A DNA stretch of 64,000 bases from Pontederia crassipes (taxonomy: Eukaryota; Streptophyta; Magnoliopsida; Commelinales; Pontederiaceae): NCBI GenBank assembly GCA_030549335.1, contig CM060191.1, positions 2,919,001 through 2,983,000 of the forward strand, given 5' to 3'. Both the position numbers and the translations under genes were made by a program. Each line of letters starts with the position of its first letter. The first letter of the stretch is position 1. The notes below the pieces were generated by a model that saw nothing but the letters and a program-made list of their open reading frames with translations, had not been told where the DNA came from and searched no databases. Below are positions 24,953 through 37,164 of this stretch, in pieces.

Positions 24953-26557
24953 TAATTTAATGGGGTGCCCCTATCTCCAGCCCTTGGATTTAGGGTTACG
25001 GTCAAGGTTGTCAAGTTCGAGTGTCCATGTGCACTCGGTCGACCTCCCATGAGCTTGAAACATAGATTCATTTAGTAAATTTATAGAGTTTATGTACATA
25101 TTAAATTAAAATATAAAATAATTTATTATTATCTTTGTCAAATAATAACATAATCATCAAAAGTAATCACAAAGTTAATAAAGAACTAAATCCAAATACC
25201 ATTTTAGTTTAGTCCTAAAGACCATAAAAGTATTTGACATAAAATGAAATTCTAATATCTCAAATTTTAACAACATAATATAAATTAGAAGCATGTATAA
25301 TTAAACATGTATAGTATTCCATACATACATAGTCTTTTATTTTAATGAATCATAAGTAAAATTGCATAATTCACCGGTTGCATACATCATTTGTAATTCT
25401 TCACTTCAAAATTTAAATTAAATACATAATCCATAAAGGAATTTAAAAAAACATAATATGGTGCAAAACTAAAGCATTAATCATATAAGGTATTTCAAAC
25501 AAACTAAACTCAACCAATGTTACAAAAAATAAAATAAATTATCAAATTTGGAAGTAAAACATATTATCATGGGAGAAGTTGCAAAAAATTCAAATATCCG
25601 AGGATGAGGAGACAGTAGTAGAACTAAGAGCAAGAACAATGTAAGTCAACTTGGTCAAATAAGGAAAAAATATTGTTCAAACATTGGTGAAATAATATTT
25701 TTTGGCTCCTTAACATGGATTATGGTATATGTGTCGAATCCACGAGTTAGTTCGATCGAGTTTATCGATTTAGCGATTTTAACAAGTTAATACTTGAATC
25801 CACTGATTCTACTCCATAATCCGATTTTGCTACGAAATAATTCGAATATAGTCATAAACTCATACGAGTTTACGAGTTAGTTTGTGATTTTAACAGCTTG
25901 GTTATGGTAGATTGAGGGGCATGGTTCAACAAGGCAATTATTTGTCGGTCCAGCCTTCGGTTGGCCGCGGTTTAATCGATTCAGAGAGTCACTTTTCCTC
26001 TTCATTATCCAGCACCCTTGTAGAGCCAAAATTTGCCCTTACACGCGACTCGTGATGACACCATCGTCCGTTATGCTCATCGAGGATGCACGAAGACGTT
26101 GACGTGGAGTTAAAGATGCCACCATGTGAGCAGATCGTGTTGCTCGTGAGTTGTGTGTAGATCGAAGGTTGTAGATCTTGTTCTTCTGCCTACTAATATG
26201 CCGATTCGACGTCACCGTTGTTGGCGCTGCTCGCGAAGATGTCAACGTGATTTGATGCTCTTGAAGATGTCGATGCTGCTCACAAATTGTTCATCATCGA
26301 TTCTGCTCGCAAGCTGTTCATTGAAGATGATGCTTGCGAGCTATTTTATTATTGCTGGTGCTCCAAACTATTAATCGTCGCCTTTACTTGATGAACTATT
26401 TTGCTCCAAGCTTCATTGTCATCTGTGCCCGTTGAAACAGCTGAACCGTGACTGGTCTAACGCTAAACTGACAAACAATCGTCTTGTTAAATCACGCCCC
26501 TCAATCCGCCATAGTGCCTAAATCTAAGGGCTTAAGTTGGGAGCACCCCATTAAATC
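24953..26557. mobile_element. MULE-like TIR element, about 1.6 kb, with 10-bp TSD
   Basis: The ends match as inverted repeats: the left reads AATTTAATGGGGTGC and the right, in reverse complement, GATTTAATGGGGTGC. A second block follows (CAGCCCTTGGATTTAGG against AAGCCCTTAGATTTAGG). A perfect direct repeat, CTTAAATTAT, flanks it at 24943-24952 and 26558-26567; 9-10 bp is the Mutator-like TSD size. There is no transposase. The interior from about 25900 to 26460 is richer in GC and could be a captured segment, but I do not recognise its source. Confidence 0.78.
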
Positions 26558-26567
26558 CTTAAATTAT

Positions 26568-28847
26568 ACTTTTAATATTTCTAAAATTCATAAGAAAAAC
26601 ATATATAATTAAATATTTCATCCAAAAAACATATAAATACTATATTTCATCCAACATGCGTTCAAGTAGTAGAGAAGTGCATTTGTAAATTTCAAGGACA
26701 TTGAATTTCCTATTTTGCCATCATAATACTATATTGAAATTATAAATATAAAGATGATAGTTTTTTATCTTATTTTAAAATTATATTTTTAAATAAAAAT
26801 ATCGAATGAAATTAAATTTTACCTTGGAATTCCATGGATGGGATATCCAAAAATTGCCTAATAAAAACTAATTATGACGAGATTAAAGTGTTAATTATTT
26901 CTCAATTTTCTTTTTAAAACTATTTTAACTCACTTGCGCTTCGCGCAATTTAAATATATTTTCATAAATAAGTTTAAATACAAAAATAAATATAATTTTA
27001 TATTTTTATTAGAATTTATAATATATAATGACTATTTTTTAGCATACATTATATCTATAAACATCTTATAATTTGAATTAAAAAATATTAATTGAGTTAT
27101 ATTTTAAAATATTTAAGATGATTATCAAAACATTATGTATTTCATAATATTATAATAAGTATTATTTTACATTCATGAATGTATGCTAAAAAATATATTA
27201 GAATTTTACTATCTATAATAAATATTTTATCAAAACTAATATCATATATTTATAATAAAATGTTATTGATATTTTGAAATCCTACTCTAAATGATGATTA
27301 AAGGTGATATGATTAACATATGTGATTTAAAATTTAAAAAATAATTATGACTCTTCATATCCTCTTTAATGGAGTTGAGTAAATATAAGATATATGACTT
27401 TTTAAATTTAAAAATAATTATGAATTTTCATAATTAATATACTTAAGCTATCATATTTTTCATTAAATAAATTTGTACATGAAGCCAAAGAGTGATAATT
27501 TAAAAATAGGACGAAGATGTTTGATGTCTAAAAAAATTAACATGTTATGATTAAAAAAAATTAATAGATGAAGGATAAGATACTATTTTTTATGTTTAAA
27601 AAAACAGAGAATATAAAAACTCAACTTGTATTTCATGAAAAAAAAATAATCATGATGTTAAATTTAATAATATTAATTACGATATATTTATATATTATTT
27701 ATATAAAGGGTCAATATAATGAAATATAAATATTCAATATTTAATATGCGAACATTTAATCATGACATTAAAATTTAATACACAAATTATTAAGATAATA
27801 ATCTATGTGATATTCAAAATAATTATAACTCTTTGCATTAATAAAAAAATCATTAATGGAGTTAAGTAGATATAAATATGTGACTTTTGGAATTCAAAAA
27901 TTATTAATAGACTTAAGTTATCATAATTAATATATTTAAATTACCATAATATATGTAGTTAATGAGAAACAATAAAATAATTCGAAAAATATAGAAAAAA
28001 TAATAAAGAATGGAGGAAGGATAGAGATAAATCAAAGGTCATATCATTATTCTATGTGATTTTTCATATTCAAAATAATTATGACTATTCTTCGTATTAA
28101 TAAAAAATAATTAGTGAACTTAAGTAGGTATTCTAAATATGTGACTTTTGAAATAAAAATAATTAATAGATTTAAGTTATTGTAATTAATAAATTTAAAT
28201 TATAATAATGCATTAAGTTGAAGAGAAATATTAAAGTAACTTTTTTAAAAGAAAAAAAAGATAATGAAGAATATCATGGAATTATGTAAATATAAGATAA
28301 CAAAATGTGAAAGCCGTCGATTGTCATCAATTATTGGCTCCGTCACTGCGCATGTCATCTGATTACGTAATCAAAGCTTACATAATTTTTGTTTACGTCA
28401 TATTTTACTTGACCATATCCATTATTTATACGAGGGGAGGGGTAATAAAAAGCAGTTTAACATTAGATGCACACTCTCTCTATATTAGACATTGTAACAA
28501 ATTATTTTTCAATTAAAATAGCAATACTTTATATATATGTATATAACACTAATAGTTATCGTGAAAAAGTCAAAAAAGAAAGAATCATAGTACCAAAAAA
28601 AGTATTTTTCCCACTTGCATTAGGTTAAAAGCCTAAAAGGGGGCACTCCATTAATAAGATAGTGGAGCTCAACACATATCACACATGGGACCATAAGTTA
28701 ACACAAGCTTTTTTTTTAACAAAGAAAAGGATTATCTATTATAATATCCTGTAATGTCCAAGTACATAATGTTAAAAACCTTCGGAGGAGGACCCGTCCA
28801 ATTAACACAAGCTCACTTATCGTAAAACCCAACTTATAATTAAAACA

Positions 28848-28848
<1 letters not shown>
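26568..28848. repeat. AT-rich DNA with diverged 200-300 bp repeats
   Basis: At least three degenerate copies of one unit lie at about 27300-27480, 27790-28030 and 28050-28270. They share TATGTGACTTTT, AATAATTA(A/T), TTTAAGTTAT and ATTAATA(A/T)ATTTAAATTA in the same order. No coding sequence is present. The boundaries are approximate and the element type is unknown. Confidence 0.5.

Positions 28849-28890
<42 letters not shown>
28849..28890. repeat. (AT)n microsatellite
   Basis: An uninterrupted run of about 21 AT units that continues into short AT-rich sequence. Confidence 0.95.
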
Positions 28891-28894
<4 letters not shown>

Positions 28895-29677
28895 TATAAC
28901 TACTTTTAAGTGATATATATATATAGTAAAAAGGCCTAAGATTCCTTAGTGTATAATATTATATATGTGAAGGAAAAGTTGGGGATAGTGGATTTCAATT
29001 GTTCAAATTGTATCCAACTTGCTATCAGAAGACAATTTTAAAGTAGAGCTCGAACACGACATGCAGTACATAATTGGAAGGGGGAATAATTGCGATGTGG
29101 CCGCCAACGCATATCCATTTGAATTAATTGTCATCTATTTGATCCACACCTTTTATCCCCCCCCCCCTCTCTCTCTCCTTCGTGTATCTAATCGAATCAA
29201 TAAAGGAGAAAAGAATCGATCGAAGAACTAATTTGTTCTATTTAATGATCAATGGTTTTTTTTATTATTATGCTACATTTAATTTGTTGAATCTTAGTAA
29301 GAGAATATCCTGTATATATATATACGTCAAATTTTAAGAATTAATTAGGAATAGGAGATCAATAAGTCTTCTTGATTAATATGGGGTCAAAAAGCTTTCT
29401 TTATTCGATAGGTACATGCTTTTGCTTAAAAGTCTACATGCCTGCCTTGTTCATATTGACCTCTCTCTCTCTCTCCCTCTCTCTCTATCTTATCTCCACT
29501 TTTGCCTACGTGTATAATTTTTCTCTCCGTGCCTTTCTTTTTTCCTTATTCCATATGTTAATCAATGCTTCAATATATCTTAAAAGTAAAGTTCCGTTAG
29601 GTTCTTGGAACTTTGTCGAATTGACATTTTTATGCTCAATCTAGTGTTTTGACGAAATTATATTGCTCGTTAGAACT
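28891..29677. other. Intergenic DNA before the organelle-derived mosaic
   Basis: No gene is recognised. A poly-C/CT tract lies at about 29157-29176 and CT repeats at 29461-29490. Small open frames here have no recognisable similarity. Confidence 0.4.
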
Positions 29678-29845
29678 TTCACTTTGATTTGATGGCCGCT
29701 TCCCTCCCAATAGCTTTAGGTTTCGCGCAGAGTTTTCTCTCTTTCACGAAGGACTTTTCAGAACGTCGTGAGACAGTTCGGTCCATATCCAGTGCGGGCG
29801 TTAGAGCATTGAGAGGACCTTTCCCTAGTACGAGAGGACCGGGGC
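29678..29845 (+). pseudogene. Fragment of organellar large-subunit rRNA (3' region)
   Basis: From about 29758 to 29841 the sequence reads as the 3' part of a bacterial-type 23S/26S rRNA: GTGAGACAGTTCGGTCCATA, GGGCGTTAGAGCATTGAGAG and then the universal sarcin-ricin loop, AGTACGAGAGGACC. It stops abruptly at 29841, where the rRNA would continue, and unrelated sequence follows. The piece before 29758 may be part of the same transfer. It is too short to be functional and is best read as organelle DNA moved to the nucleus; mitochondrial against plastid source is not settled. Confidence 0.78.
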
Positions 29846-30155
29846 CCAAGCCTTTATTTGTTGAGGAGAAACTCTTGTAATTGGAACATATCTTGTTAAG
29901 CCGCCCATAAGCGTTCCACTTATTGAACATGGTCTATGGTCGGTCCGTGACCCGTGGATGCCGAAGGCGTCCTTGGAGTGATCTCGTACCCTCATCACAC
30001 GATTTAAGAAAATCTTTTGAATCTATGTGTATGTCAGATTGGCACATGTATCAATCAAATAAATCTCGCGGAGGCTTGAAAGCCTCCACGCGCTAGGGAC
30101 CCATATTCCAGGACCATACAAACATGTTACATGAAATGTGCTAAAGCCAAAGCAA

Positions 30156-30237
30156 GCCCGCGAATTAACTTGGGTTACTGGTGTGGTTTTGACTGTATTG
30201 ACTGCATCTTTTGGTGTAACTGGTTATTCCTTACCTC
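30156..30237 (+). pseudogene. petB: Fragment of plastid petB (cytochrome b6)
   Basis: Read from 30159, the sequence gives about 26 codons of cytochrome b6, including [10 protein letters not shown] and [12 protein letters not shown], then diverges at about 30235. Only this small part of the 215-aa subunit is present, so it is not functional. It lies about 0.3 kb from an rRNA fragment that is not a plastid neighbour of petB, so the block is a mosaic. Confidence 0.85.
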
Positions 30238-31012
30238 GGGGCGATGAGAACTTGCAAGTTCTTACGATCGATCAGAACTTTTTTGTGGAATTAAGCAGAA
30301 CTTTGCTCATTGAATAGAACACAAAAATTCGTGGGATCCACCAGAACTTTTGCTGAATTTGCAGAAGTAGTGCCGAGAAGTTCTTATCCAAATAAACCCT
30401 AATGAAATTAGATGCACACTCTGTCAAACTTTAATATGAAGGCTGTGTTAATTTGCAATTTTGCAGTGTATATGTTCCACTGGCAGCATTCGAATTTTCG
30501 TTGTCTTTCCCCTTCTCTGATAAGACAATTGATTTTGCACTTAAAAGTAAACTCTGATGTAGAATGAAGTGTCCCAAATAAATGCAAGTCTTAAATTTTT
30601 TTACGGCTAATTAAGATTGATAGGTGAGTCAATCAAATATTATCGAACAAACCTTTTCACTTTGTACGTGAAAGCTATAGATAGATGTTATAGCTTTTAA
30701 TGTGTGTGTGTGGGGGTGGGGGTGGGGGGGGGGGGGGGGGGGTGTGTGGGGGTGGGGGAGAGAGAGAGAGGACAATGAGTCATTTTTTTCTCATTTTCCG
30801 GGCAAATTGAACGAAGTGGTGCATGAATTTTCATTCTTCACCACAAAAAAAAAAGAAAGAATATAACACGGTAGTCGTTGTGTCGGTGAGACGCGTGGCG
30901 TCATCTCGGTGGCCGAGACCTTATATGATCCCCCTCGCCGCCCTCTACATTTGCTCCCTCCCTCTCTCACTCACTCTCTCTCTCTCTCTCTCTCTCCAGC
31001 CTCCTTGAAACG
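30238..31012. promoter_or_regulatory. Upstream region of the HMA-domain gene
   Basis: The sequence contains a G-rich tract (GT/G runs, 30701-30770, with an uninterrupted G run of about 20) and, close to the gene, a CT-rich leader (30955-31000) that is probably part of the 5' UTR. A TTATATGA element near 30921 could act as a TATA box. The part at 30240-30400 repeats AGAACTT-like motifs, possibly one end of an unidentified element. Confidence 0.4.
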
Positions 31013-32029
31013 ATGCCAGAGAACGTACGTAACAACTCTTCTTCCTCTCTCTCTCCTCTCTGCAGGGAGATCAACGTATTCCGAGCCTATACGTGAACTC
31101 GTTTCTCTCTCCGCTTGGTTTCTCTCTCTTTGTGTTCCAATTTCTCCTGATCATTTAACTTTGAGTAGTTAATCGGTACTCGATCGCGCGCATGTCGATC
31201 GTTTACATGATCTATCATATATCAGTTAATTAATTACAACTCAAATTGATGTCGCAGGTGGTGACGCTGCTACTGACGGTGGATCTCGGCTGCTGCACAT
31301 GCAGAGCTCAAATCCAGAAGGTCTTGTGCAAACTCCAAAGTACGTACGTACGTAATCATGAATCCAACACGTACAATACAAGTAGTAATATAAATTAAAT
31401 TCTACTTGCATGCACGGAACATGCATATATTATCTATATGTATAGATAAAGAAATAATTTGCAGTAACCTTCTTTAAAATGAATGATTGGACTTTGGAGG
31501 ATGCGAACCGATCCACGCGATCCTTTACGACGAAGCGAACGACACGGTCGTCGTCTCCGGCACCTTCTATCCTGAATGCCTCTCCAAGAAGCTGCTCTGC
31601 AAGGCCCGCAGGGTCATCAAGGACATCAAGATCAAGCCGGAGGAGAAGGAGGAGGTCAAGAAGGAGGACAAGAAGCCGGACCAGAAGGAGGAGAACAAGT
31701 CGGACCAGAAGACGGAGGAGACGGACAAGCCTAAGGAGGATACCCCGCCGCCAACGACGACGGTGCTGGAGGTGAGCTTGCACTGGCCCCGTGAGCCCCC
31801 GGCGTGGGCGTCGGGGTGCTGCTGCCGGCCGTGCCCGTGCTACCAGGCGCGCCAGGGCTGCTGCCGCTGCTGTTCGTGCGGCAAGATCGTGAGCGCCGCG
31901 CCGCGGGCGCCGTACTACTATCCGGTGCCACTGCCACTCTACGGGAGCGGCCGAGGCTGGCACTGCGACGAAGGCGTCAAGATCATGTGCGAGGAGGATG
32001 CACCTTACAACGCCTGCAACGTCATGTAG
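31013..32029 (+). CDS. Pi21-like HMA-domain protein with Cys-rich C-terminus
   Basis: Three exons are proposed: 31013-31024 (12 nt, M-P-E-N), 31258-31339 and 31500-32029, 624 nt, 207 aa. The N-terminal part is a heavy-metal-associated fold: VVTLLLTVDLGCCTC with C16-x-x-C19, then RAQIQKVLCKLQ, and after the intron a second half with ILYDEANDTVVVSGTF. This is the arrangement of rice Pi21 and related proteins (metal-binding-type domain followed by a low-complexity tail). The tail is first Lys/Glu-rich (about residues 75-115), then Pro/Thr, then very Cys-rich (about 145-170) and ends EEDAPYNACNVM, near an isoprenylation position but without a standard CaaX box. The acceptor of exon 3 at 31498-31499 is inferred from frame; the AG at 31463-31464 would give the wrong frame. 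The function (metal binding, defence) is by family only. Confidence 0.8.
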
Positions 32030-34054
32030 ATCTCGCGGTGCCGCCGGATGCGGCCATGGCTGCATGACGTCAAGATCGTGCTCTTTGTTGCGAGCTTTGC
32101 TTTCTATCGACGTCATTTGGATGCTTTGTAATTAATCATGGAACAGGTGGAATATATATATATATATATATATAGTACAATTTGAAGGGAATATGATTAC
32201 TAAGATTTTGTAAGCTACTATATATTAAAAGGATTAAATATGTGTATGAACCAACCATATTTATTGACATTATTTTAAAGTCTAAATTTGATAATCATAT
32301 TTTAGATATAAGCATGAGGTATTTTCCTCATTGAATTACTAGTAACTTAATTAACCGATATTAGTATGAGGAAAGAGACCTAGCTAACAGGATATATGGA
32401 CAGAGATATTAGATGGCATGTGGTGACAAGTGGAGTTTACATGGACATTAATTTCAACATGTAGACATCAAAATTAAGTCCCAATATACAAATGCAAGAA
32501 ACTCGGAACACACTATACAACAAACACAACAACAAGCTCTATGCATTTTTTTTTGTTTTGTTCTTTCTTTCCTCTCCTTTGTTAAAGTTTAGGTGTTCTT
32601 GTTGATGTCTTAATTATTGCATGGTCTCAAATCCCTGGCTTTGTCTTTTTGTCACTTGTTAATCTCTATAACTTTTTAAGTGTTTTATATTAATATCATC
32701 AGCACTCATCATATATGCCAATTATGTTTCATGCAACCAATGGAGGCAACCACGGCACAAGCCACAAGTGGATAAGTGTTCTCGAGTTGGTAGACGTTAG
32801 TAATCCTATATTCGAATCTTAAAGTTAGGATTTATTCATATCGTTTTTATTCGACACTCAAATTAATCAAATGCTAATAATAAATTTGAACGGATTTAGA
32901 CGGAAAAAAAATTATATATAAGAGGAAACACAAATTGCGAGCTATAGAGTTAAGATTAACAGCTAGCTAGCTAGCTAGGACGATAACGTTTAATAAAGTA
33001 TGCCAATAAATTATACAATAAATAATCTAATGTAAACTGTATATGTCATGATACTTTCAAAAATTAGCTCGGGGTACTAAACCATGCATGGTTAATTATT
33101 TTTTTTATTTTTATTTATTTCAGTTGCTAATTATATATCTAATTACGTTCCAATTCAAACATGACTAAGTTAAGTGTTTTATATTTATATATCGTTTTAC
33201 TATTGGTTTTAACTAATTTCATTCTTAATAACAGTTAAGTTTATGAATAATATATGAAATTAACTTTTGGGTTTTAATTTTAAACTCTTTTGAGGACATT
33301 ACATATCCTAATTAAATAATATTTGTTACAATAATCAATTAATCATTTAATTAGAAGGAATCACACTATCAGCTCAAAAGGTCGCGACAACTAAATCAAA
33401 GCTATGATATCAATATCTACTATATTTCTATTTATGTTTGATAACTTGCAATAATGCTTTGAAAATAACTTAATAGAACATTCAATACGTTAACGCGCGC
33501 ATTAGATCGATGGGAAAAAAAATCAAAATGAAATAAAATTGAATATTAATAATATACCTTTGTTTTCTTTAAAATGTTACTTTACATTTTCAAGTAAAAA
33601 TAGATATTCTAAGAGGACATCAATAATAAAATGTATAAAAAGTAAACTTAAAAAAAAAAGATGATGATGGTAGACAAAAACGAGTATAGCGAGTATTTTA
33701 GTCACCGTATGATATTACATTAACTGCAAGGCAAACTAATTAGTCACACCTCCTTTTTTACGTTTCTTTTAAATATAATTCCAAACAACTAATCCAAAAA
33801 GGTAGTAACTTGTAAAACTAGTGAACAGTTTTTTTATTTTTTTGACAATTTTGCACCATCAAGTTATAAGGTATATATACTTTGACAAATAAAAACAATA
33901 GTGCACTAATCACATCCAACAATAAAATATTTAGAGAATATATAGTACTATAATTTACTTATATAATCTCTATTACGGCACATAATGGAATAGTAAGCGA
34001 TTTCTTCTCGCTTAAGTAAGATTTCGAATTTAAATAATTCAGAAGCTTCATGTG
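32030..34054. other. 3' flank of the HMA gene and AT-rich intergenic DNA
   Basis: The first ~100 bases are likely 3' UTR, followed by a (TA)n tract at 32154-32174. From there the DNA is AT-rich with no recognisable gene; a (GCTA)n tract lies near 32962-32977. Confidence 0.45.
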
Positions 34055-34062
34055 GTACTAGG

Positions 34063-34887
34063 CAATGTTATCATAATCAGACCGGCGATCGAATCGGACA
34101 ACCAACTGGATCGTGGTTGAACCGGTCCGATCGGGTTCAATCGGATTGAACCAAATTTTAATAAAATAATATTATATATAATAATTTTAAATACATTTAC
34201 ATAATAAATATTATATTATATATAAAAAATTAGTAATATAAAAATAGAAATACTAACATAAACTTTTAATATTTGATTATAATTAAAATTTTATTTACTT
34301 GTTAAGTGCTATTAATAACATGTGAATTTTTTCTACCCTAAGTCATTTTTATGTTTTATTTTACTTTCTTTTTTCCATTTCTTCATTTCTCTCGGCATTA
34401 ATTTTACTTTCATTTTTCCGTTTTCGCTCTCTTCATTAATTCTCTGTGATTTTATCATTTAATGCTCTTAATAATGTATCAATTTATTATTACCATAAAT
34501 CACTCATATCTTTTTATTCTTATTCTTATTTTTATTTTTTCATTCCCTTATATCTCTCTTGATTTATTTTGCTTCTTTTTTATCTTTCTTCCTCTCTCTC
34601 TTTCTATTAATTATCCTGATTTTACTATGTTTATGTGATTCAAATATGTTACTTTCCTTTTAATCTTTTTCTTTCTATCCTTTCTTTCCTTTTTACTAGC
34701 TTTTGAGTTTTTTTTTCTCTTTTTATGTTAAATCGGGTTCTGCCCGGTTTATCGGTTCGCCAATTTTTATCGGTTCAATCAGTTTTTTTCGGTCAGATGA
34801 TCATTCCGTTTCTATCTTTAAATCGGATCGGACCAGACGCCGGTTCATGATTGAACCGGCCGGTTCGATCCGATTTTAATAACATTG
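34063..34887. mobile_element. hAT-like nonautonomous element, 825 bp
   Basis: The left end CAATGTTAT and the right end ATAACATTG are perfect 9-base inverted repeats, followed by long inverted similarity built on AATCGGA, GAACCGG and CCGGTTC motifs. An 8-bp direct repeat, GTACTAGG, flanks it at 34055-34062 and 34888-34895, the TSD length of hAT elements. The middle is a pyrimidine-rich, AT-rich stretch without coding capacity. Confidence 0.82.
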
Positions 34888-34895
34888 GTACTAGG

Positions 34896-35269
34896 TACTC
34901 GACACTAGTCGACCTAATAGAATAGTAGAAGTCATCTTTTAACTTGGATAGTGTGTTATTTAATGTCCGCGAGTTGAGCCGTGAGTAATGTTCCCAAATG
35001 GCACGATCGACTATAATGATAGTAATATTATATATTTATATAGGATGATAAAAAAAATGTTAGGTAAATGTATGCTTGTGTCATGATCAAAGATGGGCTC
35101 CAAACCCGCCACCGCCGCCACATCAATAATTATTGCAAATTGGTGTGGTACTACCTTTTTAATTATATTTATTAATTATAATGTGGTAAAATATATTGTC
35201 GAAAAATAATCGGTCCAATAGGGTGCTTCATATATCCATATGTTATGTTATTTATATATCGGCCATAAA

Positions 35270-35316
<47 letters not shown>

Positions 35317-36069
35317 TTGTTGCTATAATTAATGTATAAGAAAAGCCAATTTGGGGTACTCCAAATGGTGCTGTATTAATAAGCAAGGAAAATGGACCAT
35401 GCAATTTAAGATTTTGAATAAACTTATATTCTTTCAGTTAGGTTTAATAAGGCACTCTATTTTCCTTTTCTTTTTTGTTTAAATCAGATGATGCTGATAA
35501 GTTTATCTACTATATATCAATTAAATGTATTAAATTATTATTTTTACACTACTAATCATCTACAAATGATTAACATACCATGCATTCATAAAGCCCAAAT
35601 ATCAATGCAAAGGATTTAAGAAAGCAAAAAAAAGTTAACTAAGTAGAGAATGATTAGATACATCAAGGAAACACATTAAAAAATATATGGTGTCATAAGA
35701 TAATGGGAACAATATCAAGCTCTATGAAAAAATAACAACTCAACACTGGCTCCTCTTGAACTTTGATCGACTTCAAGATCGACTGAAATGATGATATTCA
35801 AATTTTTAATCTTGACCCGCAAGATTTTATCAAAATATGTCAAATATATTTAAAATCGTATTTTATTATATCATCTATCATTTTAGAACTAACTTAATAC
35901 ATATTTTGAGAATCCTCCCTATTATTGGACTTAATATTCTCATTGAGTCACGCAAAAGTTTATTTTGATACCAAATTATAACATCCTTAATTATTATGTG
36001 ATATTGTAACTACCCAAGATTTAAGTACCAACAGAAAAAATTGATAGCGTGGAACAGATAAAATAAAAT
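34896..36069. other. AT-rich intergenic DNA with (AAT)n tract
   Basis: No gene is recognised. An (ATA)n microsatellite of about 15 units lies at 35271-35315. Confidence 0.5.
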
Positions 36070-36372
36070 GGTTATTTCCTCTTATCACCCTTAAATTATC
36101 GCGAATTATCACATCTAATTTCAAATTACGAACTTCATTTTTTGGGTACCTAAACTATTTTTCCAATTTAGTCATTCCGTCGACTTCTCCGTTATTTTTT
36201 ATTTTTTGCATTTGTGAAAAGTCCATTATACTCCTCTTTTGAATTGAATTCTATTTTTACATAAAATAATATTTAATAATAAATATAAAATGATTAAAAA
36301 AAAGGAAAAAACACACGAGGGGGGCTCGCCGCCCCCCTTCTTCGGTCGTCCGGGGGGGGGGGGGGGGGGGTT

Positions 36373-37063
36373 GGGGCACCCATCGCCTCCAACGTCCGGC
36401 ACGGCAGCGTGACGTGCCCCATCTGCCTGGCGCACTGGTCGCAGCTCCCCCGCGAGCTGACGACTTCCGTAGCCACCGCCTGCGCCATCAACGACCCCGT
36501 CCTCCGCATCCTCGACGACTCCATCGCCACCTCCCGCGTCAACCGTCGCTCTTTCCTCCGCTCCACCCGCTACGACAACAACGACCCCGTCGGTCCTCAA
36601 GCCGCCGCGGAGCCCGACCACCAGCGCCTACACTTCGCTATCATACCCGCGTTGGTGCCGGCTCACTGCGTCAATGGCTACCCGGGGCCGTTCCTTCATC
36701 CCATTTGCCGGTATCAGCTTGCCGGCTCTCCCATGGTACTAGTGGCGGCGGCACATCAGAGCAACTGTTCTCCCATCCATGGCCAGAAGAGAGTTTGCCT
36801 CTCCGTCAGGGTGTCGCACCAGTAGGCCACAGATCTCGTCCTGGTCGCGAGCCCCAACGGACCACACCTGCGACTTCTGAAGCAGTCCATGCCGCTCGTG
36901 GTCTTCTCTCTTCGCCACGTCGACCGACTGGCCATCGTCACCTACTCGAATGTCGCGGCCCGCGCGTTCCCACCGAGGCGGATGTCGGCGCAGGGGAATC
37001 GCGTGGCGCTCCAAGTCATCGACCGCCTGTTCTACGTGGGGAGGCCGAGCCGGCGGAAGGGCT
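36373..37063 (+). pseudogene. Captured fragment of a WAV3-like RING/vWA E3 ligase gene
   Basis: Read in one frame, the segment gives the end of a RING finger (SNVRHGSVTCPICLAHWSQL), then a conserved linker (ILDDSIATSRVNRRSFLRS), and later a piece of the vWA domain (LVLVASPNGPHLRLLKQSM, VFSLRHVDRLAIVTYSN, VALQVIDRLFYVG). This order is that of plant WAV3/WAVH-type RING-vWA ubiquitin ligases. The RING begins in the middle, so the first zinc ligands are missing, and an in-frame TAG interrupts it at 36823-36825. The linker between RING and vWA is shortened or diverged. It is a truncated copy, about 40% GC points apart from its flanks by eye, inside the TIR element. Confidence 0.8.
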
Positions 37064-37164
37064 CCGGGAAAGAGAAAGGAGGGGGTCGCCGTCCCCCTCT
37101 TCGTCGACCTGCGACGTGTATTTATTTTTTTAATTATTTTTATATATTATTATTTTCTTTGACC

